Shown: positions 48,901-52,340 of the stretch, piece by piece
Layout of the letters: each line of letters starts with the position of its first letter
Numbering within the stretch: the first letter of the stretch is position 1
Source: Strongylocentrotus purpuratus
Lineage: Eukaryota; Echinodermata; Echinoidea; Camarodonta; Strongylocentrotidae
Length of the DNA stretch: 64,000 bases
NCBI RefSeq assembly: GCF_000002235.5
Contig: NW_022145552.1
Location: forward strand, 840,501 to 904,500
Direction of reading: 5' to 3'
The notes under the pieces: generated by a model
Databases searched by the model: none
Seen by the model: the letters and a program-made list of their open reading frames with translations, nothing else
Told to the model about the DNA's origin: nothing
Position numbers and translations under genes: made by a program

Positions 48901-51022
48901 ACAGAAGAGGTCCATTGAAAGATCCTTGTGGGACACCCACATAGCGCACAAGGCTTAAATTACTTAATTATTTCTCTCAAATAACATTTTAAACAGTACG
49001 AGTATTCTCTTTACAGAGCACTTAAATGGTCATTAAATCATTTTGATTCAGCCTTTAAATGCATGTATATAGATATATATATATATATATACATGTATAT
49101 ACAGGGTGGGATGAAAAAAATAATTGAGTGCTTATCATTATCATTAAGGATTTACCTGTGAGTCATTAAGCTCCTGTATGATAGTGCTGCTCTCCTTGTT
49201 GATATCACAGACACACATGAACTCTGCTTCCCGATGTCCAATGAAGAGCTGGTCTCTGATGCGCTGAACAACGGCCAGAGCAGACTTTCCTCTTGGGACA
49301 GCGCAGTTCTCTATGTCCCAGAAGACTCCAATGGGTGGGTTCTCCTCAGCTATAGCCATAGAAAAGAAGTCAAGAGTCATTGGGTCTCTCTGGAATTCAT
49401 ACAACTCAAACAAGCTTCAATTACACCAATAGTCTTTCATGATTAATGTTGCATGAAATGCTGCTAGGACACTGTCAAGTATTGACAGTGAGTGTTAATC
49501 AAAGATTAGTAAACTATACTTATGATATATTTAAAACAAGTAAAACAAATGTGCCTTTTCACCTTCATTACCATGAAAATAACTAGGTTTTTATGGATAT
49601 TACTTTTGTGCGAACAAGGTTTACTTCAACAAACACAATTACCATCTCAATACATTAACTCACTTTCAAAATCTGAATGCACAACATATATCTTTCTTTT
49701 TTTATCTGAGGAAACAGTTTGAGCTGTATACCTTTGGAAGTATTGTGCTTGTCAGGGCTCTGGAACTGGATGGCACTGACTGCTGACAGTCCGCTTTCAT
49801 TGAGCTGAGTTATAAGGGACTGCAGAGGGCTACTGCATAGGGTGCTAGTCATGGCTTGTCTCAGGGGTGTCATGTTGTTGCCAGCTCCTGAACCAGATGG
49901 TAAATCTCCGCTCTGTCTGTAGGGACTAAATGGTATACCCTGGTGCGAGTGGTTGGACGGTGGGCGCTGAGCCATTGGAAGGTTGGATGACACAACTGGT
50001 GGCGGAGGTTCTTTGTTGGCATGAGGGACATGGAACGGGGCAGCATTGCACTCTGTCTCACATGCACACTCCTGGCAGCTCTGCGGCATCACTGCTTGGA
50101 CGTCATGTCCATCATTCTGGTGCAGGAGTCTGAGGAGGGCCTGAACGTCCTGGCTTTGAGGGGGAACCAACCCTTGTTGCTGAGGCACTGGCAAGGTGGG
50201 CATCGGTGGTGCATACTGTCCGGTTTGACCGTACTGAGGCAACAGCCGGCTCAAATCCTGAGTAAGCATGGCCGATTGGCAAGTCACGCATGAGCAAGGG
50301 AGAAAAGGTGTGTGAAGGGAGTTTGCACAGGGCATTGCCATAGGTAAAGGTGGAGCTAGGGGTAGGCTAGGATACAAGCCAGTCTGTCCAAAACCTGTCA
50401 ATCCAAAATGTGCCGCCAGCATCTGCTGCTGTTGGTAATACTGAAGAAGCTGAATACTGGAAGAGATACTCGCATCGATGGCTGCTGTTGCTTGCAGTCC
50501 CGCTAGATTGGCAAAGTGAGGAAGTCCTCCAAGAAGCGGATTCTGAGCACAACTTGCATCGCTGCTGACTTCTGGCTTCAGCAACTCACCGACACTCTTT
50601 GGACACTTCTCCGTCTCGTACATGTTGGACTGTCTCTCACCGTCCATGGTGTTTGGAGGGCTTGGATCTTGTCCTGCAGTCATATACTGACTGGATGATG
50701 CCCCAGAAACCTCTTGGCTGCTACTTGACCCGACATCATCGAGGTCTATGACATCGGGAGATGAACCTCTGAATCCAGAGTTCAAATCACGATCTGATCT
50801 ATGTCTCTGACCGGACGTTTGCCGTGGTCTCTGTAAGATCTTTACCTTCTGTTTCCTAGCTTTGGGTCCTCCACTGCCCTCGCTATGGCAGTGGTGATGA
50901 CTGTCCTCACTGAAACTCTGGCTCCTCCTGGACCCGTCATCCCCATGGTGGGAATGGTCATGCTTGCTTCTCCCTCTGTCCCAGTCGGTCACTCTCTCTG
51001 TACCACTGTAACTGTCGGACAT
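20061..51022 (-). CDS. MARF1: MARF1, meiosis regulator and mRNA stability factor 1
   Basis: Cytoplasmic RNA-silencing factor. In mammals it is needed for oocyte meiosis and retroelement control, combining an NYN endoribonuclease with RNA-binding modules. Twenty-five coding exons join without a phase conflict into 1,926 aa (human 1,742). Order by predicted residue: a Ser/His/Gln/Pro- and Cys-rich N-terminus (1-430); NYN (about 431-590), with acidic residues in [16 protein letters not shown] and SGDINF; RRM1 (about 590-680); a Pro/Ser linker; RRM2 (about 920-1010); eight LOTUS domains (about 1013-1696); and a low-complexity tail ending [14 protein letters not shown], whose RLAANFSL matches the vertebrate C-terminus. 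The start is uncertain: ATG 51022 is used here, and an upstream exon could extend it. Introns hold a Ty3/gypsy element and many inverted-repeat elements. The NYN acidic residues are retained, so the protein looks functional. Confidence 0.95.
20688..20876 (-). CDS. MARF1: MARF1 exon 24 (Pro/Ser-rich tail)
   Basis: Acceptor CGCCGCAG and donor AAAG|gtaagg, phase 1 in and out. It encodes a Ser/Pro/Ala-rich stretch with [15 protein letters not shown], resembling the low-complexity C-terminal region of vertebrate MARF1. No folded domain. Confidence 0.82.
21291..21353 (-). CDS. MARF1: MARF1 exon 23 (63-bp Ser/Thr exon)
   Basis: Small exon between TTTTTTAG and CAG|gtaaag. It encodes [21 protein letters not shown]. 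Its length is a multiple of three and its phase symmetrical (1-1), so it could be skipped without a frameshift. Confidence 0.72.
21702..21992. mobile_element. inverted-repeat MITE, family A copy 1
   Basis: The ends are GGTGTTTCACAAAGATCC and GGATCTTTGTGAAACACC, with TTCGACTTAAGA-type subterminal repeats. The body has AT-rich homology to copies at 27461-27762 and 36785-37097. No coding capacity; it lies in a MARF1 intron. Confidence 0.8.
22076..22153 (-). CDS. MARF1: MARF1 exon 22 (78-bp linker exon)
   Basis: Acceptor GATTTTCAG and donor ACACAG|gttaga. It encodes [20 protein letters not shown] and more. Phase 1 in and out and a multiple of three, so it could be skipped. No domain. Confidence 0.75.
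22807..23080 (-). CDS. MARF1: MARF1 exon 21 (LOTUS domain 8)
   Basis: Acceptor ACCGACAG and donor ATCG|gtgagt. It encodes [19 protein letters not shown], then [20 protein letters not shown], which matches the helix pattern of the last vertebrate LOTUS (OST-HTH) domain. Confidence 0.92.
23385..23635. repeat. dispersed repeat, copy 1
   Basis: About 235 bases match 40196-40434 in the same orientation: GAAAAAGTGGTTTA-GTGTCAC, GACTTCAATGGGGTGTTG and GTCACTGAACCCTCGATATG. Internal short repeats of GGAGTTA-GTCTTTG occur. Family unknown. Confidence 0.7.
23679..23906 (-). CDS. MARF1: MARF1 exon 20 (LOTUS domain 7)
   Basis: Begins after CATTCAG, phase 0 in and out (76 codons). It encodes [20 protein letters not shown] and [19 protein letters not shown], the typical LOTUS layout in which an xEYG turn precedes the recognition helix. 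Confidence 0.93.
23975..24219. mobile_element. truncated CAGAGCTGCCAACC-type element
   Basis: Shares the right two-thirds of the elements at 28829-29238 and 42584-43014 (TGAGAATATTTTTCTCTTCA, GGGCAGTTGTTTGACGTGTG) and ends GGTTGGCAGCTCTG. It contains a poly-A run of about 27 bases at 24101-24127. The left end is missing. Confidence 0.65.
24255..24450 (-). mobile_element. tRNA-derived SINE-like repeat
   Basis: On the - strand a B-box-like GGTTTGAATCCC lies in a tRNA-like context (24365-24440). It is followed by sequence (GGGTAGGAAGAAATTTCTTG) shared, in the same orientation, with 41100-41150. A real tRNA is unlikely because no acceptor stem closes. Confidence 0.5.
24776..25003 (-). CDS. MARF1: MARF1 exon 19 (LOTUS domain 6)
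   Basis: Acceptor TCTCTCTAG and donor GAG|gtacgt, 76 codons, phase 0. It encodes [28 protein letters not shown] and [20 protein letters not shown], parallel to the sixth vertebrate LOTUS domain (LQDYDV core). Confidence 0.94.
25460..25838. mobile_element. TTAA-type MITE, family T copy 1
   Basis: Starts TTAAAGGCATCGTTTA and ends CAATCCCTTTCA. It is about 375 bases and very similar along its length to 26080-26456 and 60785-61145. The terminal TTAA suggests a TTAA-targeting transposase (piggyBac- or Kolobok-like), which is inference. It ends 15 bases from the donor of MARF1 exon 18. Confidence 0.8.
25854..26056 (-). CDS. MARF1: MARF1 exon 18 (LOTUS domain 5)
   Basis: Encodes [30 protein letters not shown] and [19 protein letters not shown]. 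The YHHHFGRQC and YGF motifs are conserved in vertebrate MARF1. Acceptor CTTCTTAG, donor CAG|gtgagt. It is flanked at 15 and 23 bases by two copies of the same element. Confidence 0.95.
26080..26456. mobile_element. TTAA-type MITE, family T copy 2
   Basis: Bounded by TTAAAGGCATCG and CAATCCCTTTAA, so TTAA is present on both sides. Same orientation as the copy at 25460. It leaves only 23 bases of intron between its edge and the acceptor of MARF1 exon 18. Confidence 0.82.
26644..26689 (-). CDS. MARF1: MARF1 exon 17 (46-bp end of LOTUS 4)
   Basis: Small exon between AACATCAG and AGAG|gtaagt. It encodes [15 protein letters not shown], which aligns with the end of the fourth vertebrate LOTUS domain (…VICIPKR). 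Phases 0 in and 1 out fit both neighbours. Confidence 0.88.
26776..26934. mobile_element. inverted-repeat MITE, family B copy 1
   Basis: Ends CCGTTTCACAAAGCC and GTTTTGTGAAAC. The body CAGTGACAAATCT, AACCAATCA, AGGATTTCAGTAGC and CTGTCATTTGTCACT recurs at 46507-46653 and 48006-48154. A diverged relative follows immediately at about 26949-27092. Confidence 0.78.
26949..27092. repeat. diverged relative of family B
   Basis: Shares CAGCCAATCAAATGC and ATGATTTCAGTAGATTATA with the adjacent family B element and has GGCCCTGGTTCATAAAAC-type ends. It is more diverged than the other copies. Confidence 0.5.
27236..27365. repeat. GGACAATTACCCCC-type array (short)
   Basis: Irregular units of CCAGGACAATTA/CCAGGGACAATTA with C runs, then a partly inverted GGGGGGTATTTGTA/GGGTAGTTGTC half. 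Same family as 7740, 38215 and 63345. Confidence 0.6.
27461..27762. mobile_element. inverted-repeat MITE, family A copy 2
   Basis: Ends GGGGGGTGTTTCACAAAGAT and TTTGTGAAACACCC, with family A body. A 4-base CAAG occurs on both flanks, a possible target duplication. It ends about 25 bases from the donor of MARF1 exon 16. Confidence 0.8.
27788..27910 (-). CDS. MARF1: MARF1 exon 16 (LOTUS domain 4, middle)
   Basis: 41 codons, phase 0. It encodes [20 protein letters not shown] and [17 protein letters not shown]. The DYGI/EYGV turn matches the fourth vertebrate LOTUS. Acceptor TTTTTCAG, donor ACT|gtaagt. Confidence 0.93.
28829..29238. mobile_element. CAGAGCTGCCAACC-type element, copy 2
   Basis: Left end CAGAACTGCCAACC, right end GGTTGGCAGCTCTG. 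The body (GCGCGACACACTTCCAAT, TAGGACTTATAG) matches 42584-43014. Non-coding, intronic. Confidence 0.75.
29318..29425 (-). CDS. MARF1: MARF1 exon 15 (end of LOTUS 3 / start of LOTUS 4)
   Basis: 36 codons: [20 protein letters not shown] then [28 protein letters not shown] and LLK-LKSQASK are nearly identical to vertebrate MARF1, making this one of the most conserved segments. Confidence 0.96.
29515..29852. repeat. inverted-end repeat in MARF1 intron
   Basis: Ends GCATAACTGCCAAC and GTTGGCAGGTATGC are near reverse complements, with A-rich sequence inside. It resembles but is distinct from the CAGAGCTGCCAACC family. No coding potential. Confidence 0.5.
30390..30625 (-). CDS. MARF1: MARF1 exon 14 (LOTUS domain 3)
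   Basis: Encodes [39 protein letters not shown] and [15 protein letters not shown]. The YHHHF and DYGY motifs and the helix spacing match LOTUS 3 of vertebrates. Acceptor TTTTTTCAG, donor GAG|gtatga. Confidence 0.96.
30697..30850. repeat. ATAA microsatellite with SINE-like tail
   Basis: (AAT)n at 30700-30718 is followed by TATTTATAAAGCGCACTTTT and AAGGCGCTATACAAA, a phrase common to short interspersed repeats of marine deuterostomes (recalled, not searched). Non-coding. Confidence 0.45.
31312..31545 (+). mobile_element. tRNA-derived SINE
   Basis: A tRNA-like head starting GGCGCCATAAGCTCAGTTGG (A box) with B box GGTTCGAAACC and a TGT anticodon-like loop suggests tRNA-Thr ancestry. The 3' acceptor strand does not pair with the 5' end, so it is not a functional tRNA. 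A SINE body (CCCTTTGGAAAGGCATTTAT) and a (CTA)n/(CCA)n tail follow. Confidence 0.72.
31571..31740 (-). CDS. MARF1: MARF1 exon 13 (LOTUS domain 2, second half)
   Basis: Encodes [20 protein letters not shown] then [16 protein letters not shown]. The PLEH and VPGV core is conserved in vertebrates (FPDCYIAEFGDLE…). The split codon with exon 12 across a 5.4 kb intron gives the expected Ser. Confidence 0.94.
32050..32076. repeat. left part of a CAGTCAAACCTG repeat split by the gypsy element
   Basis: TACAGTCAAACCTGCTTTTG is the start of a repeat seen whole at 51314 and 59066. Its continuation lies beyond the retrotransposon at 36603. The last five bases, ACTAC, are the target duplication. Confidence 0.75.
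32077..32217 (-). repeat. 3' LTR (141 bp)
   Basis: Read on the - strand it starts TGTGGGAATATC and ends TACTACA. Identical to the 5' LTR except at one position near the end (TATTCAG here, TATCCAG there, + strand). Confidence 0.93.
32218..32230 (-). promoter_or_regulatory. polypurine tract
   Basis: AGCTTGGGGGGAGA-type purine run directly upstream (- strand) of the 3' LTR, the expected site of plus-strand DNA priming. Confidence 0.8.
32469..36269 (-). CDS. Ty3/gypsy Gag-Pol polyprotein (long intact part)
   Basis: 1,266 residues from the first ATG after the gag stops. Two CX2CX4HX4C zinc knuckles lie at residues 161-174 and 181-194. The protease motif DTGA is at 256-259. Reverse transcriptase (about 385-560) has HMDD at 531-534. 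RNase H (about 676-790) has ADAS and the TDHKP box. Integrase has H904/H907/C937/C940 and the DD35E triad D967, D1020, E1056. The RT segment [10 protein letters not shown] has Arg506 where this family normally has Gly, which may affect activity. The true gag start is probably 55 codons upstream (36434), but that part is broken. Product: a virus-like-particle and copy-paste machinery protein of a retroelement, not a host gene. Confidence 0.93.
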   Translation of the reverse strand: MGECADDIIVSLNVKEETAKYDDVIATLKKYFNVRKNIIVERAKFNKRTQRPGESVDTFINDLYRLAEDCDYDRLKEGLIRDRIVVGVLDDSLSDQLQSREDLTLSKAVQLNRQSEARKQNKSVVRGGAESESPNSAVNYVRPKSKGTYSKKTSQTPQGNCKWCGRQNHARASCPAKDAKCHQCGKMGHFQSVCQAKQPEQGKQEAAKLKWKARVSEVDDFDDIDVPFLGEVSENDQTYWSSSILVDGNETHFKLDTGAAVTVLSDSTPWLNKHIMRPTTKRLRGPGSTVLTVIGQMTSTLRHRDKQIKETLYVVKDQESSLLSRKACRTLNLVRRVEEVDSCDDETANFKAEFPQLFTGLGKLRTAYHITLTSDAKPMCLYTARKVPHPLLPKVKKELESMLEQNVISKVTEPTKWCSGMVPVLKPSGSVRICVDLTSLNKAVEREIHPMSSVDESLAKLGKSTIFTKLDANSGFWQIPLEDESKLLTTFVTPFGRFCFNRLPFRITSAPEVFPRAMSTILEGLDGVICHMDDVLVHGATQTEHDIRVRAVLQRLQEAGITLNQGKCEFSKQSVKFLGHFIFDTGVKVDPSKTRAIRDFPVPRSVKELQRFMGMVNQVGKFLPGLAEINEPLRQLLKKDNVWCWGEAQQRSFTQIKEMMVSTAVLAHYDPELPTVIAADASGTGMGAILYQVQTDGNRRPVCYASRSLTETEQRYAVIEKEALAATWACERFSEYVLGLHFEVETDHKPLVTLLNSKELVKMPPRLQRFRMRMMRFDAETLYVPGKQQTSADALSRAPVERPGMDDVNFVDEVESYASTSAINLPVTMQRFEEIRNAQKADEVCEKIRDYCVQGWPDYMPHNPILKHYYEQRGHLSVVEDLLIYDEKIVIPRALRLDILERLHQGHLGITKCRARARDSVWWPGLSKSLEEMISSCLTCAIHRQEVREPLMSSSFPSRPWERLGMDLFELKGKSFLIVVDYYSRWIEVKQLQGQSTMAVISSLKEIFAVHGIPDLVVSDNGPQFANENFRKLAEEYGFVHTTSSPRYPQANGEAERGVRTVKALLKKNDDIQLALLSYRASPLQNGLAPCELLMGRRLQTQVPTLPHMLLPRVQQPDLTTVREKEEKYRSDQMMTYNRRQDSRELPELQPGDSVWIRDQSRYGKVTQKAQQPRSYHVKTEHGTVRRNRRALIAVQGQPTKTRVPESSMSNDPERPDDSDESDSTGSQRNQQINRKQPEGASTPTAATETRTRSGRLVKPPKRLSM
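36270..36434 (-). pseudogene. interrupted gag N-terminus
   Basis: An ATG at 36432-36434 is in frame with the polyprotein and similar in layout to Mag-type Gag starts. TAG codons at 36354-36356 (codon 27) and 36339-36341 (codon 32) break it. Translation could resume only at an internal ATG such as 36269, so this copy is probably not autonomous. Confidence 0.8.
36449..36461 (-). promoter_or_regulatory. primer binding site, tRNA-Leu type
   Basis: TGGTGGCAGCGGT immediately follows the 5' LTR. It is complementary to the CCA-bearing 3' end of metazoan tRNA-Leu (…CCGCTGCCACCA) over 13 bases. Leu priming is reported for echinoid SURL-type elements (recalled). Confidence 0.8.
36462..36602 (-). repeat. 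5' LTR (141 bp)
   Basis: Carries the promoter side of the retrotransposon. AAATATATAGTCTTGTATAA may contain a TATA-like element. It is followed on the high-coordinate side by the ACTAC target duplication. Confidence 0.93.
36603..36770. repeat. right part of the split CAGTCAAACCTG repeat
   Basis: After the duplicated ACTAC it continues with CTATAAAGACC, AAAGACCACCTGACTAC, TTGTGTTTCCCTTGGACGGT and CAGGTTTCAC. It matches the repeats at 51314-51510 and 59066-59242, so the retrotransposon inserted into this older repeat. Confidence 0.75.
36785..37097. mobile_element. inverted-repeat MITE, family A copy 3
   Basis: Ends AGTGTTTCACAAATTCC and ATCTTTGTGAAACACCCC. Body as at 21702 and 27461. Its high-coordinate edge is only about 14 bases from the donor of MARF1 exon 12. 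Confidence 0.8.
37112..37282 (-). CDS. MARF1: MARF1 exon 12 (linker and start of LOTUS 2)
   Basis: Encodes [19 protein letters not shown], then [19 protein letters not shown] ending SGSLSLL. The pattern LxTFAxQVxxLLxxHxGxxxLL matches the start of the second vertebrate LOTUS. Acceptor ATACTGCAG, donor AAG|gtaagc. Confidence 0.9.
37358..37525. repeat. dispersed repeat, inverted partner at 62911
   Basis: CTAGTTTGGCTAGGAGGGAT, CATAAGAAAAAGAGGATCAT and TATATAGAGG reappear as reverse complement at 62911-63078. The copy abuts the left end of the large palindrome. Confidence 0.7.
37530..39347. mobile_element. 1.8 kb palindromic foldback element
   Basis: The two halves are reverse complements almost end to end, centred near 38435. 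The terminus GGGTCATTCCATGTCAAATC recurs inverted at the right end. A 4-base ACAA on both sides (37526-37529, 39348-39351) looks like a target duplication. The centre holds GGACAATTACCCCC-type arrays and a short unpaired loop with TTAAAGGGGAAGTCCATCC. No transposase. It lies in the intron between MARF1 exons 11 and 12, where the transcript could fold into a long hairpin. Confidence 0.85.
38212..38652. repeat. GGACAATTACCCCC arrays at the palindrome centre
   Basis: Irregular 15-18-base units with C runs on the left half and complementary G runs on the right, bordered by TCGGTTCTAGGATAATTA and its complement. A similar end, CCTAGAACCGA, closes the array near 63575. Confidence 0.75.
39547..39945. 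repeat. (ATC)n/(ACC)n compound microsatellite
   Basis: About 400 bases of CAT/CAC/CCA trinucleotides, ending about 25 bases inside the intron from the donor of MARF1 exon 11. Opposite-strand frames coding Asp/Gly/Met runs are artefacts of it. Confidence 0.95.
39971..40153 (-). CDS. MARF1: MARF1 exon 11 (LOTUS domain 1, second half)
   Basis: Encodes [20 protein letters not shown] then [10 protein letters not shown] and a Ser/Pro linker. LNVSDLYKLTDTV and GRLVCL in vertebrates correspond. Acceptor TTCTTTCAG, donor AAG|gtgagt. Confidence 0.94.
40196..40434. repeat. dispersed repeat, copy 2
   Basis: Same-orientation partner of 23385-23635, with GACTTCAATGGGGTGTTGGG and CACTGAACCCTCGATATG. It starts about 40 bases from the acceptor of MARF1 exon 11. 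Confidence 0.7.
40839..40919 (-). CDS. MARF1: MARF1 exon 10 (LOTUS domain 1, first half)
   Basis: 81-bp exon encoding [20 protein letters not shown] then RQAFENK. It follows TTTCTTTCAG and ends AACAA|gtaaga. The helix and the P-LxKLRxxFE pattern match the first LOTUS domain. Confidence 0.9.
40955..41575. repeat. (AAT)n, SINE-like and LINE-tail-like repeats
   Basis: (AAT)n with AAC interruptions at 40955-40998, then TTACCCCGGCTTTAACCGAC and AAGGAATTTCTTCCTACCGG, shared with the SINE-like repeat at 24255. The right end, GGAATAAATAAAACTTCAAC, resembles the tail at 46040-46070 and suggests a truncated retroposon. Confidence 0.55.
41613..41788 (-). CDS. MARF1: MARF1 exon 9 (RRM2, second half)
   Basis: Encodes [40 protein letters not shown] and ISIMPPG. 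This supplies the RNP1-like strand, helix 2 and the last strand of the second RNA-recognition motif (human LKAVVQM…[20 protein letters not shown]). Confidence 0.93.
42584..43014. mobile_element. CAGAGCTGCCAACC-type element, full copy
   Basis: Perfect 14-base inverted ends, CAGAGCTGCCAACC and GGTTGGCAGCTCTG (the second ending at 43014). The A-rich right half has internal poly-A. It is the best preserved of the three copies and ends 26 bases from the MARF1 exon 8 donor. No clear target duplication. Confidence 0.82.
43040..43253 (-). CDS. MARF1: MARF1 exon 8 (RRM2, first half)
   Basis: A Pro/Gln linker ([13 protein letters not shown]) precedes [20 protein letters not shown] and [11 protein letters not shown], i.e. 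strand 1 and helix 1 of RRM2 (human VQVSNIDYRLSRKELQQLM). The acceptor GCAATCAG is preceded by a very long (CT)n tract. Confidence 0.93.
43262..43500 (+). repeat. (GA)n microsatellite
   Basis: About 240 bases of GAGAGA/GGGAGA repeat. On the MARF1 strand it forms the pyrimidine tract just upstream of the exon 8 acceptor. Confidence 0.95.
44020..44560 (-). CDS. MARF1: MARF1 exon 7 (inter-RRM linker)
   Basis: 541 bases encoding a Ser/Pro/Ala-rich linker with [20 protein letters not shown] and [13 protein letters not shown]. Phase 1 in, phase 2 out. Vertebrate MARF1 has a comparable disordered linker between RRM1 and RRM2; little sequence is conserved. Confidence 0.88.
44578..44780. repeat. family E MITE fragment (inverted)
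   Basis: CACCAGTTCTGGTTATGGGA, AGTATTGGTGTGTACTGCAA and GCACTGTACACAGAAAGATG match, in reverse, the right half of the elements at 46870 and 48431. It begins about 18 bases from the MARF1 exon 7 acceptor. Confidence 0.65.
45470..46072 (+). repeat. LINE 3'-end fragment
   Basis: On the + strand AAATTGCTTTAAACGCAAAC translates as [15 protein letters not shown], resembling the end of non-LTR reverse-transcriptase ORFs. AT-rich 3' sequence and an AACTTGAACTTGAACTT tail follow, ending against the donor of MARF1 exon 6. Identification is tentative. Confidence 0.45.
46073..46239 (-). CDS. MARF1: MARF1 exon 6 (RRM1 end)
   Basis: [20 protein letters not shown] supplies the final helix/strand of RRM1 (human AQKRMENEDVFGNRIIVSF). 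A basic, Arg/Asn/Gly-rich segment, [18 protein letters not shown], follows. Acceptor ATTACGCAG, donor CATG|gtaagt. Confidence 0.93.
46507..46653. mobile_element. inverted-repeat MITE, family B copy 2
   Basis: GGACCCGTTTCAGAAAGCC to ATGAAATGGGCCCC, with the shared AACCAATCAGAAGC and AGGATTTCAGTAGC body. Confidence 0.75.
46870..47266. mobile_element. family E MITE, full copy 1
   Basis: The left end TTTAAAGATAAAGTTGAGTT mirrors the right end CAACTTTCTCTTTAAAG. It is about 395 bases. The right half is shared with 48431-48830, 44578-44780 and 51893-52045. The TTTAAA at both ends suggests TTAA targeting. It abuts the MARF1 exon 5 donor at 47286. Confidence 0.75.
47286..47455 (-). CDS. MARF1: MARF1 exon 5 (RRM1)
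   Basis: Encodes [35 protein letters not shown] and [22 protein letters not shown] is identical in vertebrate MARF1. Acceptor TATTTACAG; the donor GCAG|gtttgt is weaker than the others. Confidence 0.96.
47645..47775 (-). pseudogene. decayed duplicate of MARF1 exon 4
   Basis: On the - strand this intronic segment reads …[15 protein letters not shown] followed by gtgaga, against the real exon's [15 protein letters not shown]|gtaaga. Further upstream CTCAAGAACTGGACCAACAA aligns with CTCAAGACCTGTGCTAACAA. A (TA)n expansion at 47692-47706 disrupts the frame between the two blocks. The copy lies 3' of the real exon in the same intron. It could be a dead tandem exon duplicate or a rarely used alternative exon. 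Confidence 0.75.
47793..47959 (-). CDS. MARF1: MARF1 exon 4 (NYN domain end)
   Basis: [20 protein letters not shown] then [12 protein letters not shown] and [11 protein letters not shown]. The Asp of GDINF is one of the NYN acidic active-site positions. DLSDLRHR is identical to vertebrates. Phase 1 in, 0 out. Confidence 0.96.
48006..48154. mobile_element. inverted-repeat MITE, family B copy 3
   Basis: GGGCGTTTCACAAAGCC to GTTTTGTGAAACGGGTCC, body as in the other copies. It lies 47 bases upstream (- strand) of exon 4's acceptor. Confidence 0.78.
48284..48401 (-). CDS. MARF1: MARF1 exon 3 (NYN domain middle)
   Basis: [20 protein letters not shown] then [19 protein letters not shown]. Almost identical to vertebrates across [19 protein letters not shown], including the acidic ADD positions of the nuclease. 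Confidence 0.97.
48431..48832. mobile_element. family E MITE, full copy 2
   Basis: Ends CTTTAAAAATAAAGGTGGGT and ACTCACCTTTATCTTTAAAG; the right half matches the copy at 46870. It sits about 30 bases upstream of exon 3's acceptor (- strand). Confidence 0.75.
49156..49349 (-). CDS. MARF1: MARF1 exon 2 (NYN domain start)
   Basis: [20 protein letters not shown] then [19 protein letters not shown] and [32 protein letters not shown] is the signature of the MARF1 NYN nuclease with its first catalytic Asp. Acceptor TGGCTATAG, donor CAG|gtaaat. Confidence 0.97.
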
Positions 51023-51060
51023 GTCATCTGGTCCACGTCTGCTTCGTCTTAATCCTTTAC
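49732..51060 (-). CDS. MARF1: MARF1 first main coding exon (N-terminal region)
   Basis: A long exon encoding the disordered N-terminus: Ser/His/Arg-rich ([18 protein letters not shown]), a Gln run ([16 protein letters not shown]), and Cys-rich patches ([22 protein letters not shown]) like the Cys-rich part of vertebrate MARF1. It ends AAAG|gtatac in phase 1, matching exon 2. The likely start is ATG 51020-51022 (GACATGTCCG). The acceptor can be TCATTTAG (exon from 51060) or CTGCAG (exon from 51097); the second would keep an N-terminal extension in frame. Confidence 0.88.
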
Positions 51061-51313
51061 CTAAATGAGCAATGAACCACACAAAGAATTTTAACAACTG
51101 CAGCAACATTATATTCTAATATCACTTTAAGTCTATATGCATTGTTTTTATAGACCTCATGTCTTCTGAAACTTATGCTACTGGTGATGGTTTTCTTTTC
51201 AAGGGAACCAATAACCAGTCGAGAAGGGAACTGTCTTCATCACGAACATGCTTCCATACCATTCAACAAACATGAGCAATGATCTTTATGTTGCTATAGA
51301 TTTATAATATATA

Positions 51314-51510
51314 TACAGTCAAACCTGCTTTAGTGACCACCTGTCTACAAAGACCACCTGTCTACAAAGGCCACATTTGTTGTTTCACTTGAAAATGGTT
51401 TCTCATTGAATCATGTACTAAAGGAACCTGTCTACAAAGACCACCTGTCAACAAAGGCCACTTTTTGTGTTTCCCTTGGGCGGTCGCTATAGACAGGATT
51501 GACTGTATAC
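51314..51510. repeat. CAGTCAAACCTG-type repeat, full copy
   Basis: TACAGTCAAACCTGCTTTAG to ACAGGATTGACTGTA, with internal repeats of GTCTACAAAGACCACCT. Related copies at 59066 and (split) 32050/36603. Confidence 0.8.
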
Positions 51511-51539
51511 ACAAAAGATGAATCTCACATCACACATAC

Positions 51540-51589
51540 CTTTCTCATATGAGTGGTCCATTCTCTGTCCATTCCTTGTCTAATTTATT
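51540..51589 (-). CDS. MARF1: MARF1 upstream exon with short reading frame
   Basis: A 50-base exon-like segment between TAATTTCAG and GAAAG|gtatgt. It holds ATG 51570-51572 with an in-frame stop just upstream, coding MDREWTTHMRK. Joined to acceptor 51060 it gives a 14-codon upstream ORF. Joined to acceptor 51097 it extends the MARF1 frame by a hydrophobic LLKFFVWFIAHL segment. Which is used cannot be told from sequence. Confidence 0.5.
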
Positions 51590-51892
51590 CTGAAATTAGA
51601 AAGAGAAAACAAGAAATGTGATTGAGCCTATGAAGCAGTAGAAGTCCATTGTTTAGTTGCTACAAGAGTACCACTGCTGTAACTTGTACACCCTGACCAT
51701 TTTTGTGCTACATGTACATTTTCAACAATGAAACATGTTAGCCGTTGAGGATGGTACCCGAGTATACTAAGGGACTAAGGCTGGAGTCCAAGGGAAATGC
51801 CTGCTATAGCTAAACCAAATAGCCTTCTATGGGTTAATTGTAAACATTTTTATTTCTTTTCATATTCATGTAGATTAATACATCATCACAGT

Positions 51893-52045
51893 CAATAAAG
51901 ATAAAGTTGAGTTTTGGTCATGCGATTGCATTGTGAAAGAAAAGGTGTGGAATGGATCAGAAAAAAAGTTGATCATGTAGCATGTAAAGTATTGGTGTGC
52001 ACTGCAAGGTTCTGGAGTCATCAAAATCATAATAAATTTGGCATA
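51893..52045. repeat. family E MITE fragment (inverted)
   Basis: AAAGATAAAGTTGAGTTTTG, GCATGTAAAGTATTGGTGTG and ATCAAAATCATAATAAATTT match the reversed right half of the family E elements. Confidence 0.65.
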
Positions 52046-52139
52046 CAAATTGATGAGCAGAATCCTCATGAAAAATGAACCCTTTTGACCATCTACTATT
52101 TACTTTTACAGTTTCACCGTCTACTTTTGTTTTTATAAC

Positions 52140-52340
52140 AGTTTTGGGAATGATCTACACACATAACTGACGCACACATGGCATTGCAGCATTGCACACA
52201 TAAAATAGACAAATCAACGAACATTTCAGAATAACTTTCCAGTTTGTACCCTAATATGACGAAATGAGAAATTTTCAAACTTTAAAAATAGTTAGGAATG
52301 ACTTAAACTTAAGTGAAACACTTAACATTTTAAGGATGCT
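52140..52340. repeat. partial copy of the NDUFA3-intron repeat
   Basis: ACACATAACTGACGCACACA, CACATAAAATAGA and AATATGACGAAATGAGAA match about 8965-9075. It lies between the MARF1 5' exon and its presumed promoter. Confidence 0.6.
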
